Assembly: GCA_956465555.1 (NCBI GenBank) | Contig: OY101118.1 | Coordinates: 682,001 to 746,000, forward strand | Reading direction: 5' to 3' | DNA from: Nitzschia sp. pyKryTriq1 | Taxonomy: Eukaryota; Bacillariophyta; Bacillariophyceae; Bacillariales; Bacillariaceae | DNA length: 64,000 nt | In this document: positions 55,421 through 64,000 of the stretch, in pieces | Layout of the letters: each line of letters opens with the position of its first letter | How positions within the stretch are numbered: position 1 is the first letter of the stretch | The notes under the pieces: model-generated | Told to the model about the DNA's origin: nothing | The model's database searches: none | The model's input: the letters and a program-made list of their open reading frames with translations, nothing else | Made by a program: the position numbers and the translations under genes

Positions 55421-56365
55421 TTATTGAGAATTTTGGCGCCGCGAAGGCGAGATATTGTTGTTGGAATAGGAACCAACTCTTTCCATAACATCTCGTGGTG
55501 ACTGTAGCTTGGACGAGAAACTCGTAGACTTTCGTTGGTTTTCCTTCGACTCTGGTTTGGCACAATCGCTTTGAACTTGCCGTAAGGATTCCATGAGTCC
55601 TTCCAGCTTGGAGCTCGAGTCTAGTGTTTCCTTGAGTTCTTCAAAGACCTTCAGGGTCAGTGAAGAGCTCGATTCGAGTTTTGATACTGTGGCCATGTGC
55701 AAGACAAAGCATTGTCGTTGACAGATTGGCATGTCCTCGCAGTCCAGCAATTCCATGGCCATCAACATAGCTGCGTATGCAATCACTGAGTTCGAATAGC
55801 TGTTGTATTTGTGATCAACAACCGTCAAATCTGCTACGAGTTTTGTGACTTCGTCAATCATGCGTCGCGTTGACTCATGTACGGTGCTTGGGAGTAATCG
55901 TTCGTACTGTCTAAGGTAGCAGTGGGTGGAGGGTGGGTGGCAGTGGAAGTCCAATGAAGTCAAGATTTTGTACTCCATGATTGCCACGTCTTCCACTGAG
56001 AACAAACCTCTTCCGAGACTAACCAGCTTTTCGATCCGAATCACGGTGGAATCGAATAGTTTCAGTGCAAGCTGTAATGCACTTGCGGCTGCGAGCTGGT
56101 GCTCTTCTCTTGTTTCAACTAGACCTCTCCCCATGGCAACATCGAGAAAGAAGGCCGCAGCCGCGACAGCATGCCGTTGCAGATTGCAGTGATCCACAAC
56201 GTATGTCATCCAATCAATAAGAATCTTTCGCCACAGTGCCTCCAACTCGCCCAGTTCGAATTCATGATGATATATCCGTTCTTCTTTCTCACGCATCACT
56301 TCGAGAATATCGTGCACCTCCTCGAGCTCTGAGTGGGCCATATCGTCCTGGATCAAGCCTGTCAT
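55421..56365 (-). CDS. Diatom-specific type cyclin (dsCYC)
   Basis: A single exon of 314 residues. The cyclin box begins LWRKILIDWMTYVVDHCNLQ and continues VAAAAFFLDVAMGRGLVETR and HQLAAASALQLALKLFDS. FSVEDVAIMEYKILTSLDFH is the end of the first fold. A second helical fold follows (SVIAYAAMLMAMELLDCEDM). The tail is Ser/Lys-rich with SP sites (SPRDV, SPSRR), possible CDK sites. The form with VDHCNLQRHAVAAAAFFLDVAM is, from memory, that of the expanded diatom cyclin family, several of which respond to light or nutrients. The partner CDK is unknown. Confidence 0.85.
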   Translation of the reverse strand: MTGLIQDDMAHSELEEVHDILEVMREKEERIYHHEFELGELEALWRKILIDWMTYVVDHCNLQRHAVAAAAFFLDVAMGRGLVETREEHQLAAASALQLALKLFDSTVIRIEKLVSLGRGLFSVEDVAIMEYKILTSLDFHCHPPSTHCYLRQYERLLPSTVHESTRRMIDEVTKLVADLTVVDHKYNSYSNSVIAYAAMLMAMELLDCEDMPICQRQCFVLHMATVSKLESSSSLTLKVFEELKETLDSSSKLEGLMESLRQVQSDCAKPESKENQRKSTSFSSKLQSPRDVMERVGSYSNNNISPSRRQNSQ

Positions 56366-58379
56366 GGTAAGACTAATCGATATACGTCAAGACTAACAAG
56401 ATGGAATAATAGACACAGCAGTCTGGGTCCTGATCGAAATGAAACCTTGTCCCACACCTTGTTGAAAGTGTTGTATTTCTGTTTTGTATGTGTATTTGCA
56501 GAGGCGATGATTTTGTGGGGGCGTAACATCTCACTCTCCTACCGCCGGTACATACGAGTACCAGTACAACCAGTACTTGGTTACCAGCCAGCTTCACTCG
56601 CTCTCGAACTCGCGTCCTTTATTTATTTGCATTCTCATTCATTCACCCGGAACGTTCGACACGCCGCCTTTTTCGCGGACCGTGGAGTCGCACATGGTTC
56701 AAAACGGTGGGCTGGCGCGTCTTTTTTGTCGAGCTGCCCCTAAGTGATTGGCAAGCAGGACTCGCGGAGCGTTTCACCAACAAGAAAGATGACGAGGTCT
56801 TTTTCATGGGGTTTGGCGACCCAATGGCAAGAGACTTGGATTTGGCAAGACCCACAAGGAGAAGATTGAGAAACATTTAGAAACCATATATATATACAGA
56901 CATGTATGTCATTTAAAAAAGCGATTGGGCGATAAATTTTACAATAAGTACGCGTACACTTAGGCGTTTAACCTTCCGTTGACCAGATGGCAGCAGGCAG
57001 GTGCATCCAGCCAGACCATCGCGCTACTCGTTCGTACCGTAGACGATGCTGACCTTTCGAAAAAATTGTGAAACTTGCTTCCAACAGAAAGCCCTCGCTC
57101 CTCCAGGCTCAGCTCTGCATGCTGCTGCCGCTGCCAACTGCCAACATGAAAATGAAACATATCCATTGAAAAGCAAAAACGGGAAGAGAGAGAAAGAGAG
57201 AGAAAGAGAGAGAAAGAGAGAGAAAGAGAGAGAAAGAGAGAGAAAGAGAGAGAGAAAGAGAGAGACAGCGAGACAACGGACGTAAAGTCAACAATTAACC
57301 ACGGAGTTGCTGGACTATCCCGCAACATGGAGTTTGAGAGGAGAATTGACTGTCAAAAAGTAATGATGAAGCATTCAAATCTGTATGTTAACATCGAGTG
57401 GTGGAGGATGGGATATTGGAGCTGCCCAAACAGAAGAGTGGGGAGGAGACTGCGTATCCTGTTTTCCATGTACTCGTGGGTTTCATCATAGTAGTGGGTG
57501 GTCATTTGCCACGATCCTTGTTGTTGTTCCTTTAGTGTGGCGGGAGTGCCATGAGGCTACTACGTGTATGCGAGGGAAGCACCTGGAAGCTGCTGAACTG
57601 CACATCGCTTCTCAAATATTCCAAAACTTTCGTATTGTAAGGGAAAGCCCATCTTCTTGCGTAGATGTCGCGGGAAAATTGAGCAGAAAGCTAGATTTTT
57701 AAAACAAATGGTCAGGGGGTTGCTCTCGGAAACGCATGACTGCTGCAATTCTTCTCTCAAAAGATGATTCCTTTAGACATAAGCATTTTCGGAGGCTAAG
57801 AATCGAAATCTATAGTTTCTTACGTACTTCAACAATCAACCTGCTGCAGAAGCAGTGTGAGAGGCTCGGCTTGATGAGCGGGTGGCAGGAAATTGAACAA
57901 TTCATTTTCTTCTAGCTAGTCGTCAGTGACTCACTTCATAGCCCGATGAGATTCTTCTCAGACAAGTATGATAGTTGGACCCGACTATCAGAGTCACCCC
58001 GTCATGGATTATCTTGTACCGGCTGCACGTAGTGGCCGATATTGAGCTGTGGACAGAAGTGATCCAAGGAGATCAATGCAGATGCCTCTCAAGAATGAAA
58101 TTGCGTCATAGCTCGATATGCGTGCTAGTAGTGAAAGGACGGGATGTATACCATACGACATAATATTCCAAGCAACTGATCTGAGTAGAAACAAACAAAG
58201 GACTGATTGATTGGTTGATGATAGTAGACACGCCCTGAGTGGCCTTGGATGGATCAACTACAAGCAAACAGGCGACGATTTTTCTGCAGTGCAAAATTTT
58301 TGTTTGTCTTGCTCAAGATTTAAGTATTTCACCGACACCGCTACTCGGAGCAACATCTAGCTGTCATAGCCACCGCAAT
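56366..58379. other. Long spacer, one doubtful coding stretch
   Basis: No gene is firmly supported over about 2 kb. At 56641-56880 one plus frame is open and protein-like (FVELPLSDWQAGLAERF, FMGFGDPMARDLDLARP) but has no suitable start, so it may be a terminal exon or relic. A purine microsatellite lies at 57184-57267. The plus frame at 57385-57702 has a poor composition and no domain. Confidence 0.5.
57184..57267. repeat. Purine microsatellite, unit AGAAAGAGAG
   Basis: The 10-bp unit AGAAAGAGAG is repeated about seven times without visible change, with slightly shifted units at the right end. The plus strand is pure purine, so H-DNA is possible. Antisense frames rich in Ser/Leu/Phe are artefacts of it. 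Confidence 0.9.
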
Positions 58380-58841
58380 CTATAGCGTTTGACCTGGTCT
58401 CCTTCGGATCTCTGGAGGAAATTTAGATGCCGTAGAAGCAATGTACGGCTTTAGCTACGGCGCATCGGGATAGTCAAGAAGAAAGAGTTAGCAGCGCTGC
58501 TCATAGCCCAGGAAACACACAGAGATACAATTGCCCCCCACAAGATGCCTCTCATTATTTCTCACCTTAAATCCCACCAAGTCGGGAACGATCAGTTCGA
58601 GACGCTTCTTCGGATCGGAAATGAATTTGGCCTTGGATGTAAGTCGACCCTCCTTTGTAGCTCCATTTCCCTTATAGTATCCCTTTCCTGCTCGTTTGGT
58701 ATTCAGAGGCACCCTCTTGCGTGCTGCCTTGGAAAGATATTTTGACATGAAACGTTGCTGGATCAGTTGAGGGGCCATCGAAGTCGCCAACGAAGTTGAT
58801 CGACTCAAGATCGATGAGCTCCACAAATACATAGAATTCAT
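58380..58841 (-). CDS. Mitochondrial ribosomal protein mL41
   Basis: Exons 58841-58566 and 58454-58380 give 116 residues; the intron is 111 nt, GT-AG, phase 0. The leader (MNSMYLWSSSILSRSTSLAT) fits mitochondrial import. The conserved core is RVPLNTKRAGKGYYKGNG, then LTSKAKFISDPKKRLELIVP and DLVGFK. The small last exon supplies LKPYIAS, which matches the FKLKPYV end of mL41. An unspliced reading instead ends in non-conserved sequence. mL41 is part of the mitochondrial large subunit, near the L7/L12 side in other eukaryotes. Confidence 0.9.
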
Positions 58842-59539
58842 ATTTGCTTTATTATGCCGACGAATAAACAAGGATATTGGTACTGTCTCCTCCACGGCTC
58901 TCTTGAATGGTGTTGTGCGGGCAGAAACTGGGCTCTTGTACAATCAATTATTGTCAGCAGAAATAGAGCATAGTAGGGTGCTGCCTGCTGCCTGCCTGCC
59001 TTCACTTCTAGTAGTAGCTTTTCGCTTGTTCTTCTTCGTGCTGCTGTGTGTCCTTTCGCCGTTGTCGCAATCGGTCATCGGTCCATCTTGTCCACTCATC
59101 ACTGTCAGTACCAGGACCAGTAATGTACCCCTTGCTTGTACCGGTGCGGTCGTACTTGGTATTGCTCGCGCCGGAGCGCGAAAAATGAAAGGGGGAACAG
59201 AAAGGGGGATTTTGACGTTGGGGGCGCAATTGTCGACCCATTCGACCTTTTTCATATGTGGTCGAAGAGGTCGACAACTTGATGAAAATAAAATACCCCA
59301 TACCGGTTCGTACTGTCAACAACGTCTCGTCATGACAACATGTTTTAGAGATCCGACCAGCATACCCGTACAAGTATCATGCTGTACCGGTATGATAAAG
59401 AAGAGATGCGATATAAACCATAAAAAAGGCCAAAGACACCATCCATCCATCCGTTCAGAGTTTCCCTTGCATACACGAAGTGAACAACACCCACCGCAGT
59501 CGTCGAGAGGTATCGCCCTTTGATCATTCATTCCCCGAA
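58842..59539. other. Divergent promoter of mL41 and the App1-like gene
   Basis: These are about 700 bp with frames on both strands, none with a domain. CTGCCTGCTGCCTGCCTGCC lies at about 58981-59000. One long GTG-start frame runs into the App1-like ORF. Confidence 0.5.
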
Positions 59540-60484
59540 ATGTTTCAGACTCAAATTCTTATTTTCTTGGTGTTGTCACCCACCGCCATTTCATTTCTGA
59601 TTCCTCAAACACATAATTACAAAGACATCTCGTGGCAACACACGGAGCTTTCGACCAGATTATGGAATGCAGTTTCTTCTGAATATACCAACTCCGTTTT
59701 TACTCAAATTGTCAGTGACGTGGACGACACACTAAAATCCAGTGGGGGCGTCAATGTGGCAGGGGTGGCTCTGGGAGGGATCGATGTTCAATACGAGCGG
59801 GGAGATTTCTATCCAGGTGTTGCTGAATTCATGCTCGAAGTCAGTCGATATGGTTTATCGGACGAAGACAAGTATAGTCCTCCCAAGGTGGCAATTTTGA
59901 CGGCTCGAGCCGAAGAATTCAAAGCGGCCCTTGAAATCAAGCAGACCAGCAAACTGGCTGTGGCCATGCGAGAGGCTGGAGAAAAGGTGGGAATCACGGG
60001 TTGGGGAGTGGGACCTGTCTTGTATGGTAGTGTTGCCGAATGGATTGTTCAATTTCGCAAAGGATTGCGTAAGTTCTCTAATTTCGAAAGACTCTTGCGA
60101 CAAGATCCAACGGGGATGATCGTTCAATACATCTATGTGGGAGACATAGGGGAATTGGATCAAGAAGCGGGAGAGACGATGCTTCGAGAATACCCAGAAG
60201 TGGTAAAGGCTGTCTTTTTGCACGTGGTGGCAGATCAGCTGGATCCTCCTCCGATCATCCCGCCGCCAAAGTTAATCAACGGAAGACCGTTGGTCTTCTT
60301 CAAAACCTATGTTGGTGCGGCAGTGGATGCGGTTCGATTGGGTTTTATGGATCTGGATGGTCTGGAATCGGTAATTGAAGCCGCCACACATAAACTTGCG
60401 TCAATTCCACGGTCCAGTGATAAATGGTATGATATCGAACGCGATATTGCTAGAGCGGACACTCTATTACAAGCTGGCAGCTGA
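59540..60484 (+). CDS. App1-type phosphatase (DUF2183), possibly plastid-targeted
   Basis: A single exon; 314 residues from the ATG at 59540. The catalytic DxDxT motif is in VSDVDDTLKSSGG (D60, D62, T64). YERGDFYPGVAEFMLEVSRYG, ILTARAEEFKA and YIYVGDIGELDQEAGETML follow the order of App1 phosphatidate phosphatases. The N-terminus (MFQTQILIFLVLSPTAISFL) is a signal peptide with a Phe just after the likely cut, as in diatom bipartite plastid leaders (ASAFAP-like). Plastid entry is thus plausible but uncertain. Yeast App1 makes diacylglycerol from phosphatidate at endocytic sites; the lipid role here is inference. Confidence 0.8.
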   Translation: MFQTQILIFLVLSPTAISFLIPQTHNYKDISWQHTELSTRLWNAVSSEYTNSVFTQIVSDVDDTLKSSGGVNVAGVALGGIDVQYERGDFYPGVAEFMLEVSRYGLSDEDKYSPPKVAILTARAEEFKAALEIKQTSKLAVAMREAGEKVGITGWGVGPVLYGSVAEWIVQFRKGLRKFSNFERLLRQDPTGMIVQYIYVGDIGELDQEAGETMLREYPEVVKAVFLHVVADQLDPPPIIPPPKLINGRPLVFFKTYVGAAVDAVRLGFMDLDGLESVIEAATHKLASIPRSSDKWYDIERDIARADTLLQAGS

Positions 60485-60588
60485 GACTCAGACGAAATCG
60501 CTCCAGTTTGAACTGGTACTATAATAGAGTCGGTGATTCGACAGCGAAAGTGTAAAGTAAATTGTTTCTTTCATCTTATTTTTACTCA

Positions 60589-62391
60589 TTATATCACGTT
60601 GTGCACGATGAAAATCAGTAGCAGGCCAGTCACCAACAGGATGGCCATGCTTGTGCGCTGCAGTCGGGTCGAACCTGATGCGGGTGTAGGGGCATCTGAG
60701 GGCATAGCTACTGGCATTGGTTCTGGACGAGGAGATTGGTTGAAAGCTGCAGGACCATCGATTGTGGATAGATATGTGGTGGGTTTGGACGTTGGTGTTA
60801 CTGTGGGTTCGAACGTTGGTGTTGCTGTGGGTTTGGATGTTGGTGTTACTGTTGGTACACCTTCTTGGGTCGGGATCATCGTTTGCGACGAAGTTGGACG
60901 TGCTAGAGGTGATGGTGTTGGAGCTCTCGTTGGAGCTCTCGTTGGAAGACTCGTTGGAGGACTCGTTGGAATAGAAATAGGTGTCCTGGTTGGTAGTTTG
61001 CTGGGCTGAGAAGAAGGTCGAGGCGACGTCGTTGGCGGCAAGGTCGGGGGACTAGTTGGAACTAGATAGCATGGTAGATCTGGTTCGTCGTCGACTGGCC
61101 AGACAAAGTCCGATAGAGGAGGATATCCGGTTGGGCATTGTGGAATCTCCCCAGTTGGTAGATACTCGTCGATATTTGGTGCGAACGACGTATCCACACT
61201 CTCGAGCTTAGCTCTGAGCAAATCGAATTCCGGGTAAGGGTTGTATTCGCACGGAATCGTCGTATGATTACAGTCGACTGGGCTGTAGTAGCCCACACCG
61301 TATTGCAATTTCATGAATTCATAGTAAGGCCAAGGTTTGGTGCCAAGCTGGTCGACAATTAGTTTTTCAGCCGAGTACTCGAAGACTACGCCGCCAGCAA
61401 ACTGTTCCGTGTACGCTGTGGAGTACAAGGCATCCACTTGAAGCCAAGTTCGTTGTGCCTCAAACTCTCCTATTGTGGGAAAAGGTTCACGGCAGCCATA
61501 CTCAGCAATCACCACAGGAACAGGCAGGTTCAGACTTTCAAAGTCCTGTTGTAGTTTGATCCAACCAGATAATTGTTCGACTGTAACATCACTTGGATCA
61601 CAATGCTGGTATGAATTCAAACCGTACCATGCCGAGTTTTCAAGATCATCGCTTGGGACTGTTCGACAGTTGAAATACATGGCTTGTGCCTCCCGTTGGC
61701 TGTCCCAGTTGACCATACCAATGGGAACTTTACGAGGGAGGATTGATAACGGATTCGCACCACAGGTATCAACGTAAGATCTCATGTCTCGAAGGAACTT
61801 CTTCTGACAAGCCGCATTGATCTCAGGTTGCCGGTCACGCGCATATAACGTTACTTCATTTCCAGCAGAGAACAGCAACAAATTCGAATACTTGGAGAAC
61901 TCGTTAATAATCCATTGTCCTCGTTGTTTCAGGGAGGAGGGGTAACAAGAGGGTGCTTCGTTAGGGCCGATTCCACAGTCTTCGCAATCGGCCAACAAGC
62001 CAACAATGACATAGATTCCCGCTTCTTGGAGAGCGCACATAAAGTTATCATGATTCCGACTGGGGTCGACGGCGTATATACGAATAGTGTTGACTCCGAG
62101 TCGTCGGAAATATTCGACATCGGCTGCCCATAGATCTCTGTACTCGTCAGTAAAAAAGTCCACAGAATTGGATATTGATAAATCCCCATCGTTGGGGCGA
62201 GGGTAATATGCAATACCTTTGATTGGAAAATATCCTCCCGTGACAGAATGGAAGAATCGTTTCCCTTTTTGGATCACTGGGTCGAGCGTCACTGTCGGGC
62301 ACTGCACATATTGTGCATATGCAGAAATATGTTGCGTCGCGAGTAGAGCAGTCAACCTCAAAAGTAAGCTAGCAAACGTCCGACCATTCAT
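60589..62391 (-). CDS. GAS1-like GH72 beta-1,3-glucanosyltransferase, GPI type
   Basis: A single exon; from the ATG at 62391 it encodes 600 residues. An upstream ATG (62493) would put 34 polar residues before the signal peptide (MNGRTFASLLLRLTALLATQ). GH72 features are IKGIAYYPRPN, LGVNTIRIYAVDPS, the acid/base E179 in SAGNEV and the nucleophile E297 in VIAEYGC. A Thr/Pro/Ser stalk (about 450-550) and a terminal hydrophobic stretch (MAILLVTGLLLIFIVHNVI) suggest a GPI anchor. In fungi such enzymes elongate wall beta-1,3-glucan by transglycosylation. In a diatom the acceptor could be chrysolaminarin or a callose-like cell-surface glucan; that is inference. Confidence 0.92.
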   Translation of the reverse strand: MNGRTFASLLLRLTALLATQHISAYAQYVQCPTVTLDPVIQKGKRFFHSVTGGYFPIKGIAYYPRPNDGDLSISNSVDFFTDEYRDLWAADVEYFRRLGVNTIRIYAVDPSRNHDNFMCALQEAGIYVIVGLLADCEDCGIGPNEAPSCYPSSLKQRGQWIINEFSKYSNLLLFSAGNEVTLYARDRQPEINAACQKKFLRDMRSYVDTCGANPLSILPRKVPIGMVNWDSQREAQAMYFNCRTVPSDDLENSAWYGLNSYQHCDPSDVTVEQLSGWIKLQQDFESLNLPVPVVIAEYGCREPFPTIGEFEAQRTWLQVDALYSTAYTEQFAGGVVFEYSAEKLIVDQLGTKPWPYYEFMKLQYGVGYYSPVDCNHTTIPCEYNPYPEFDLLRAKLESVDTSFAPNIDEYLPTGEIPQCPTGYPPLSDFVWPVDDEPDLPCYLVPTSPPTLPPTTSPRPSSQPSKLPTRTPISIPTSPPTSLPTRAPTRAPTPSPLARPTSSQTMIPTQEGVPTVTPTSKPTATPTFEPTVTPTSKPTTYLSTIDGPAAFNQSPRPEPMPVAMPSDAPTPASGSTRLQRTSMAILLVTGLLLIFIVHNVI

Positions 62392-62861
62392 GTTGAGCAA
62401 GCGACAACTTAGAATGGCCTGCTTTACTCTATTGTAGCTTGAAGGTTGTTCTTCAGATGACGAGAAGATCAAACGCCGATCCCTTTTTCTCATTTATTTT
62501 GTGGCCGGAATGATGAATGACGCGAGATCCATTCGGAAGAAAACAATCCAATACCTGAAAAATAAGCGCGGTCGGTCGGTGAGAAAGCCTGCTGGATCGT
62601 GGATTTGAATTTTTACATGTTGGTCATGGACTCATCGGACCTTTACGCCGGCACTCGCGAAATTGGCGTGACTGGCTAGCTTTCAACGGCTCGAAGCGCG
62701 CACGCCGGCATAGCGTTTTCTCATCATATTTTTGGCACCCGAGGTGCGTTAGGGCAAAATTTTGGCCGCTCCAAGTTGAAGGTTCCGCCAGTTGCAAACA
62801 AAATCATTGTCACCCTCCTAGTCAAAGGCTAAAACATTAACATCAAAAACGTGAATTGGCA
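62392..62861. other. Divergent promoter of the GH72 and cysteine-module genes
   Basis: These 470 bp have no separate gene. The two divergent genes both encode exported proteins, so shared control is possible. Confidence 0.5.
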
Positions 62862-64000
62862 ATGAAGATGTTTTGTTCGAAATCGCAGCTTCTGTGGCTC
62901 GCTCTCTTGTGGGTACCGGGGTCCTGTGACGATCTTGGAGGTGGATCTGCTTCCGGCAGTGCCCAGCAAGCGGAGCCGGATAATGTGTGCCTAGTATGTG
63001 GAGAAGCAGGGCAGATTGAAAGTACGAACAGGATGGTCTATACAGCGTTCGGGATGTATACTTGTAGCAGCTTAGCCGGTGCTGGTATCCATGGGAATAT
63101 TCCTCAAGGACAGTGCGGTGCTGCGCAGGCAATTGCGATCGAAAAATGTGGGTGCATCTTGGACGATGGAACATCTTTGAATCAAGATTCTTTATCTGGA
63201 GATATCTGTCACATCTGCCCCAATGAAGGACTAGTGACCATTCCCGAAGGCGTTGTATCGATGCCTGGTGACGTACAGAACATAACTTGCGGTCAATACC
63301 TGGAGTTGGCGGCAAGTGGGAATCTGGAAAAGGAACAGTGCGCAGCTCTCCAAGATTATACCAATGAAACTTGTGGATGTATCGATGCTGGCGAAGTGGA
63401 AGATGTGAATCGTCCAGAAACATCTAATGGAACCTTTGTCTGTCCCGTCTGTGGAGATGGAATGCGGTCATCGACACCAGATGCATTCGTGACCACCCCT
63501 TCTGGGAACGTTCGTGCCTGTGCCGAATTTGAGAGGGCTGCCTCTCTAGGTCGAATTTCGCAGCAGCAGTGCGGCATCGTAAGGTCATTCGTGGAAGAAG
63601 CATGTAGCTGTGAAGCCGGGGCACCCGTCGCACCTCCACCGACCATGCCTCCGGGCGCGTATGATTGTTCCATCTGTGGAACTGGAAATATAGTCACAAT
63701 CCCCGATGGCACTGTGTCTATTCCAACGCAACCCGACAGGACCTGTGCCGAGCTACTATACGCGAACTCGATTGGAAATATTCAACAGAGTCAGTGCAGT
63801 CTATTGCAACCTTTCGTCTTTGAACCCTGTGGATGCATGCCCAAGGCAGACACCTTGAAACCATCCGCCAAGCCCACAGATTCCCCAACTCTGGCTCCGA
63901 CAAAGCCAAGAGAGCCCACCACGAGTCCAGCTCCAACAGGTTGGGCGACACAAAAGCCTGGATGCTTTGATAACTTGATGGATATCTATGACATCGAAAA
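62862..64000 (+). CDS. Secreted six-cysteine-module protein (partial at right edge)
   Basis: Open from the ATG at 62862 to the window end: 379 codons plus two bases, no stop. A signal peptide (MKMFCSKSQLLWLALLWVPG) leads to four tandem modules of about 60 residues. Each follows the pattern C-x2-C, about 23 residues, C, about 16, C, about 10, C-x-C. Examples of module starts are VCLVCGEAG, ICHICPNEG, VCPVCGDGM and DCSICGTGN; module ends are KCGCI, TCGCI, ACSCE and PCGCM. GxI..xQC is the inner mark. A Thr/Pro/Ser linker follows the fourth module, then CFDNLMDIYDIE, perhaps a new domain. Such modules are, from memory, frequent in diatom secreted or wall proteins. Function unknown. Confidence 0.85.
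   Translation, partial: MKMFCSKSQLLWLALLWVPGSCDDLGGGSASGSAQQAEPDNVCLVCGEAGQIESTNRMVYTAFGMYTCSSLAGAGIHGNIPQGQCGAAQAIAIEKCGCILDDGTSLNQDSLSGDICHICPNEGLVTIPEGVVSMPGDVQNITCGQYLELAASGNLEKEQCAALQDYTNETCGCIDAGEVEDVNRPETSNGTFVCPVCGDGMRSSTPDAFVTTPSGNVRACAEFERAASLGRISQQQCGIVRSFVEEACSCEAGAPVAPPPTMPPGAYDCSICGTGNIVTIPDGTVSIPTQPDRTCAELLYANSIGNIQQSQCSLLQPFVFEPCGCMPKADTLKPSAKPTDSPTLAPTKPREPTTSPAPTGWATQKPGCFDNLMDIYDIE

Noticed and set aside
57046-57328. Ser/Leu/Phe-rich or Lys/Glu/Arg-rich frames
   Set aside because: They translate the purine microsatellite.
58488-58565. Unspliced C-terminus of mL41
   Set aside because: It ends in non-conserved residues, whereas the exon at 58454-58380 supplies the conserved LKPY end.

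Overview
This window looks like nuclear DNA of a diatom, most likely a raphid pennate (inference). The clues are: GT-AG introns of about 50-270 bp; a cyclin of the diatom-specific type; a Kre6/Skn1-like GH16 protein of the kind linked to chrysolaminarin; a multiplied diatom family of unknown function (32157-32762); secreted proteins made of diatom-style six-cysteine modules; and fragments of diatom-type Copia elements. No tRNA, rRNA, CRISPR or bacterial operon structure was seen. Coordinates are for coding exons; UTRs are not delimited. All family names come from reading the translated sequence, without database searches.

Layout. 1-6.5 kb: tail of an unknown gene, SKP1 (-), a peroxisomal-type long-chain acyl-CoA synthetase ending in SKL (+), and an SMP-30/gluconolactonase-like protein (-). 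6.5-14.7 kb: an EGF-domain membrane protein, a small ORF, a Copia integrase remnant with a short tandem repeat, and the GH16 glucan transglycosylase-like protein. 15.7-24 kb: two tiny spliced genes for basic proteins, a Pro/Ser-repeat surface protein, a PhyH-type dioxygenase and a mitochondrial-looking membrane protein. 24.7-30 kb: SNF5-like, AFG1-like ATPase and RMI1-like genes, tightly packed. 30.5-33 kb: a Copia RNase H remnant, dispersed repeats and a diatom-family gene. 33.6-41.4 kb: an ankyrin-DEDDy exonuclease fusion, an arrestin-like protein, a HAD-like protein, a small 4-TM protein and DPY30. 42-49.5 kb: calmodulin, a DMAC1-like small membrane protein, phosphoglucomutase 2 and a tandem pair of calmodulin-like genes that share an almost identical 3' block. 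50-60.5 kb: a YJU2/CCDC130 splicing factor, a TPR/basic-tail protein, a TcdA-type E1-like enzyme, a diatom-type cyclin, mitochondrial ribosomal protein mL41 and an App1-type phosphatase. 60.6-64 kb: a GPI-type GH72 glucanosyltransferase, divergent from a cysteine-module secreted protein that runs off the edge.

Most genes are housekeeping and unrelated in pathway. Two loose themes appear: beta-glucan or cell-surface remodelling (GH16, GH72, the Pro/Ser protein, the EGF protein, the cysteine-module protein) and calcium sensing (three EF-hand genes within about 7.3 kb). Between genes the DNA is full of short palindromes (GGTACC, ACCGGT) and CTAGTA/CTCTACTA strings, which are rare inside the genes. 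The strongest leads are the tandem EF-hand pair, with a gene-conversion-like block and a shared optional terminal intron, and the ankyrin-exonuclease fusion.
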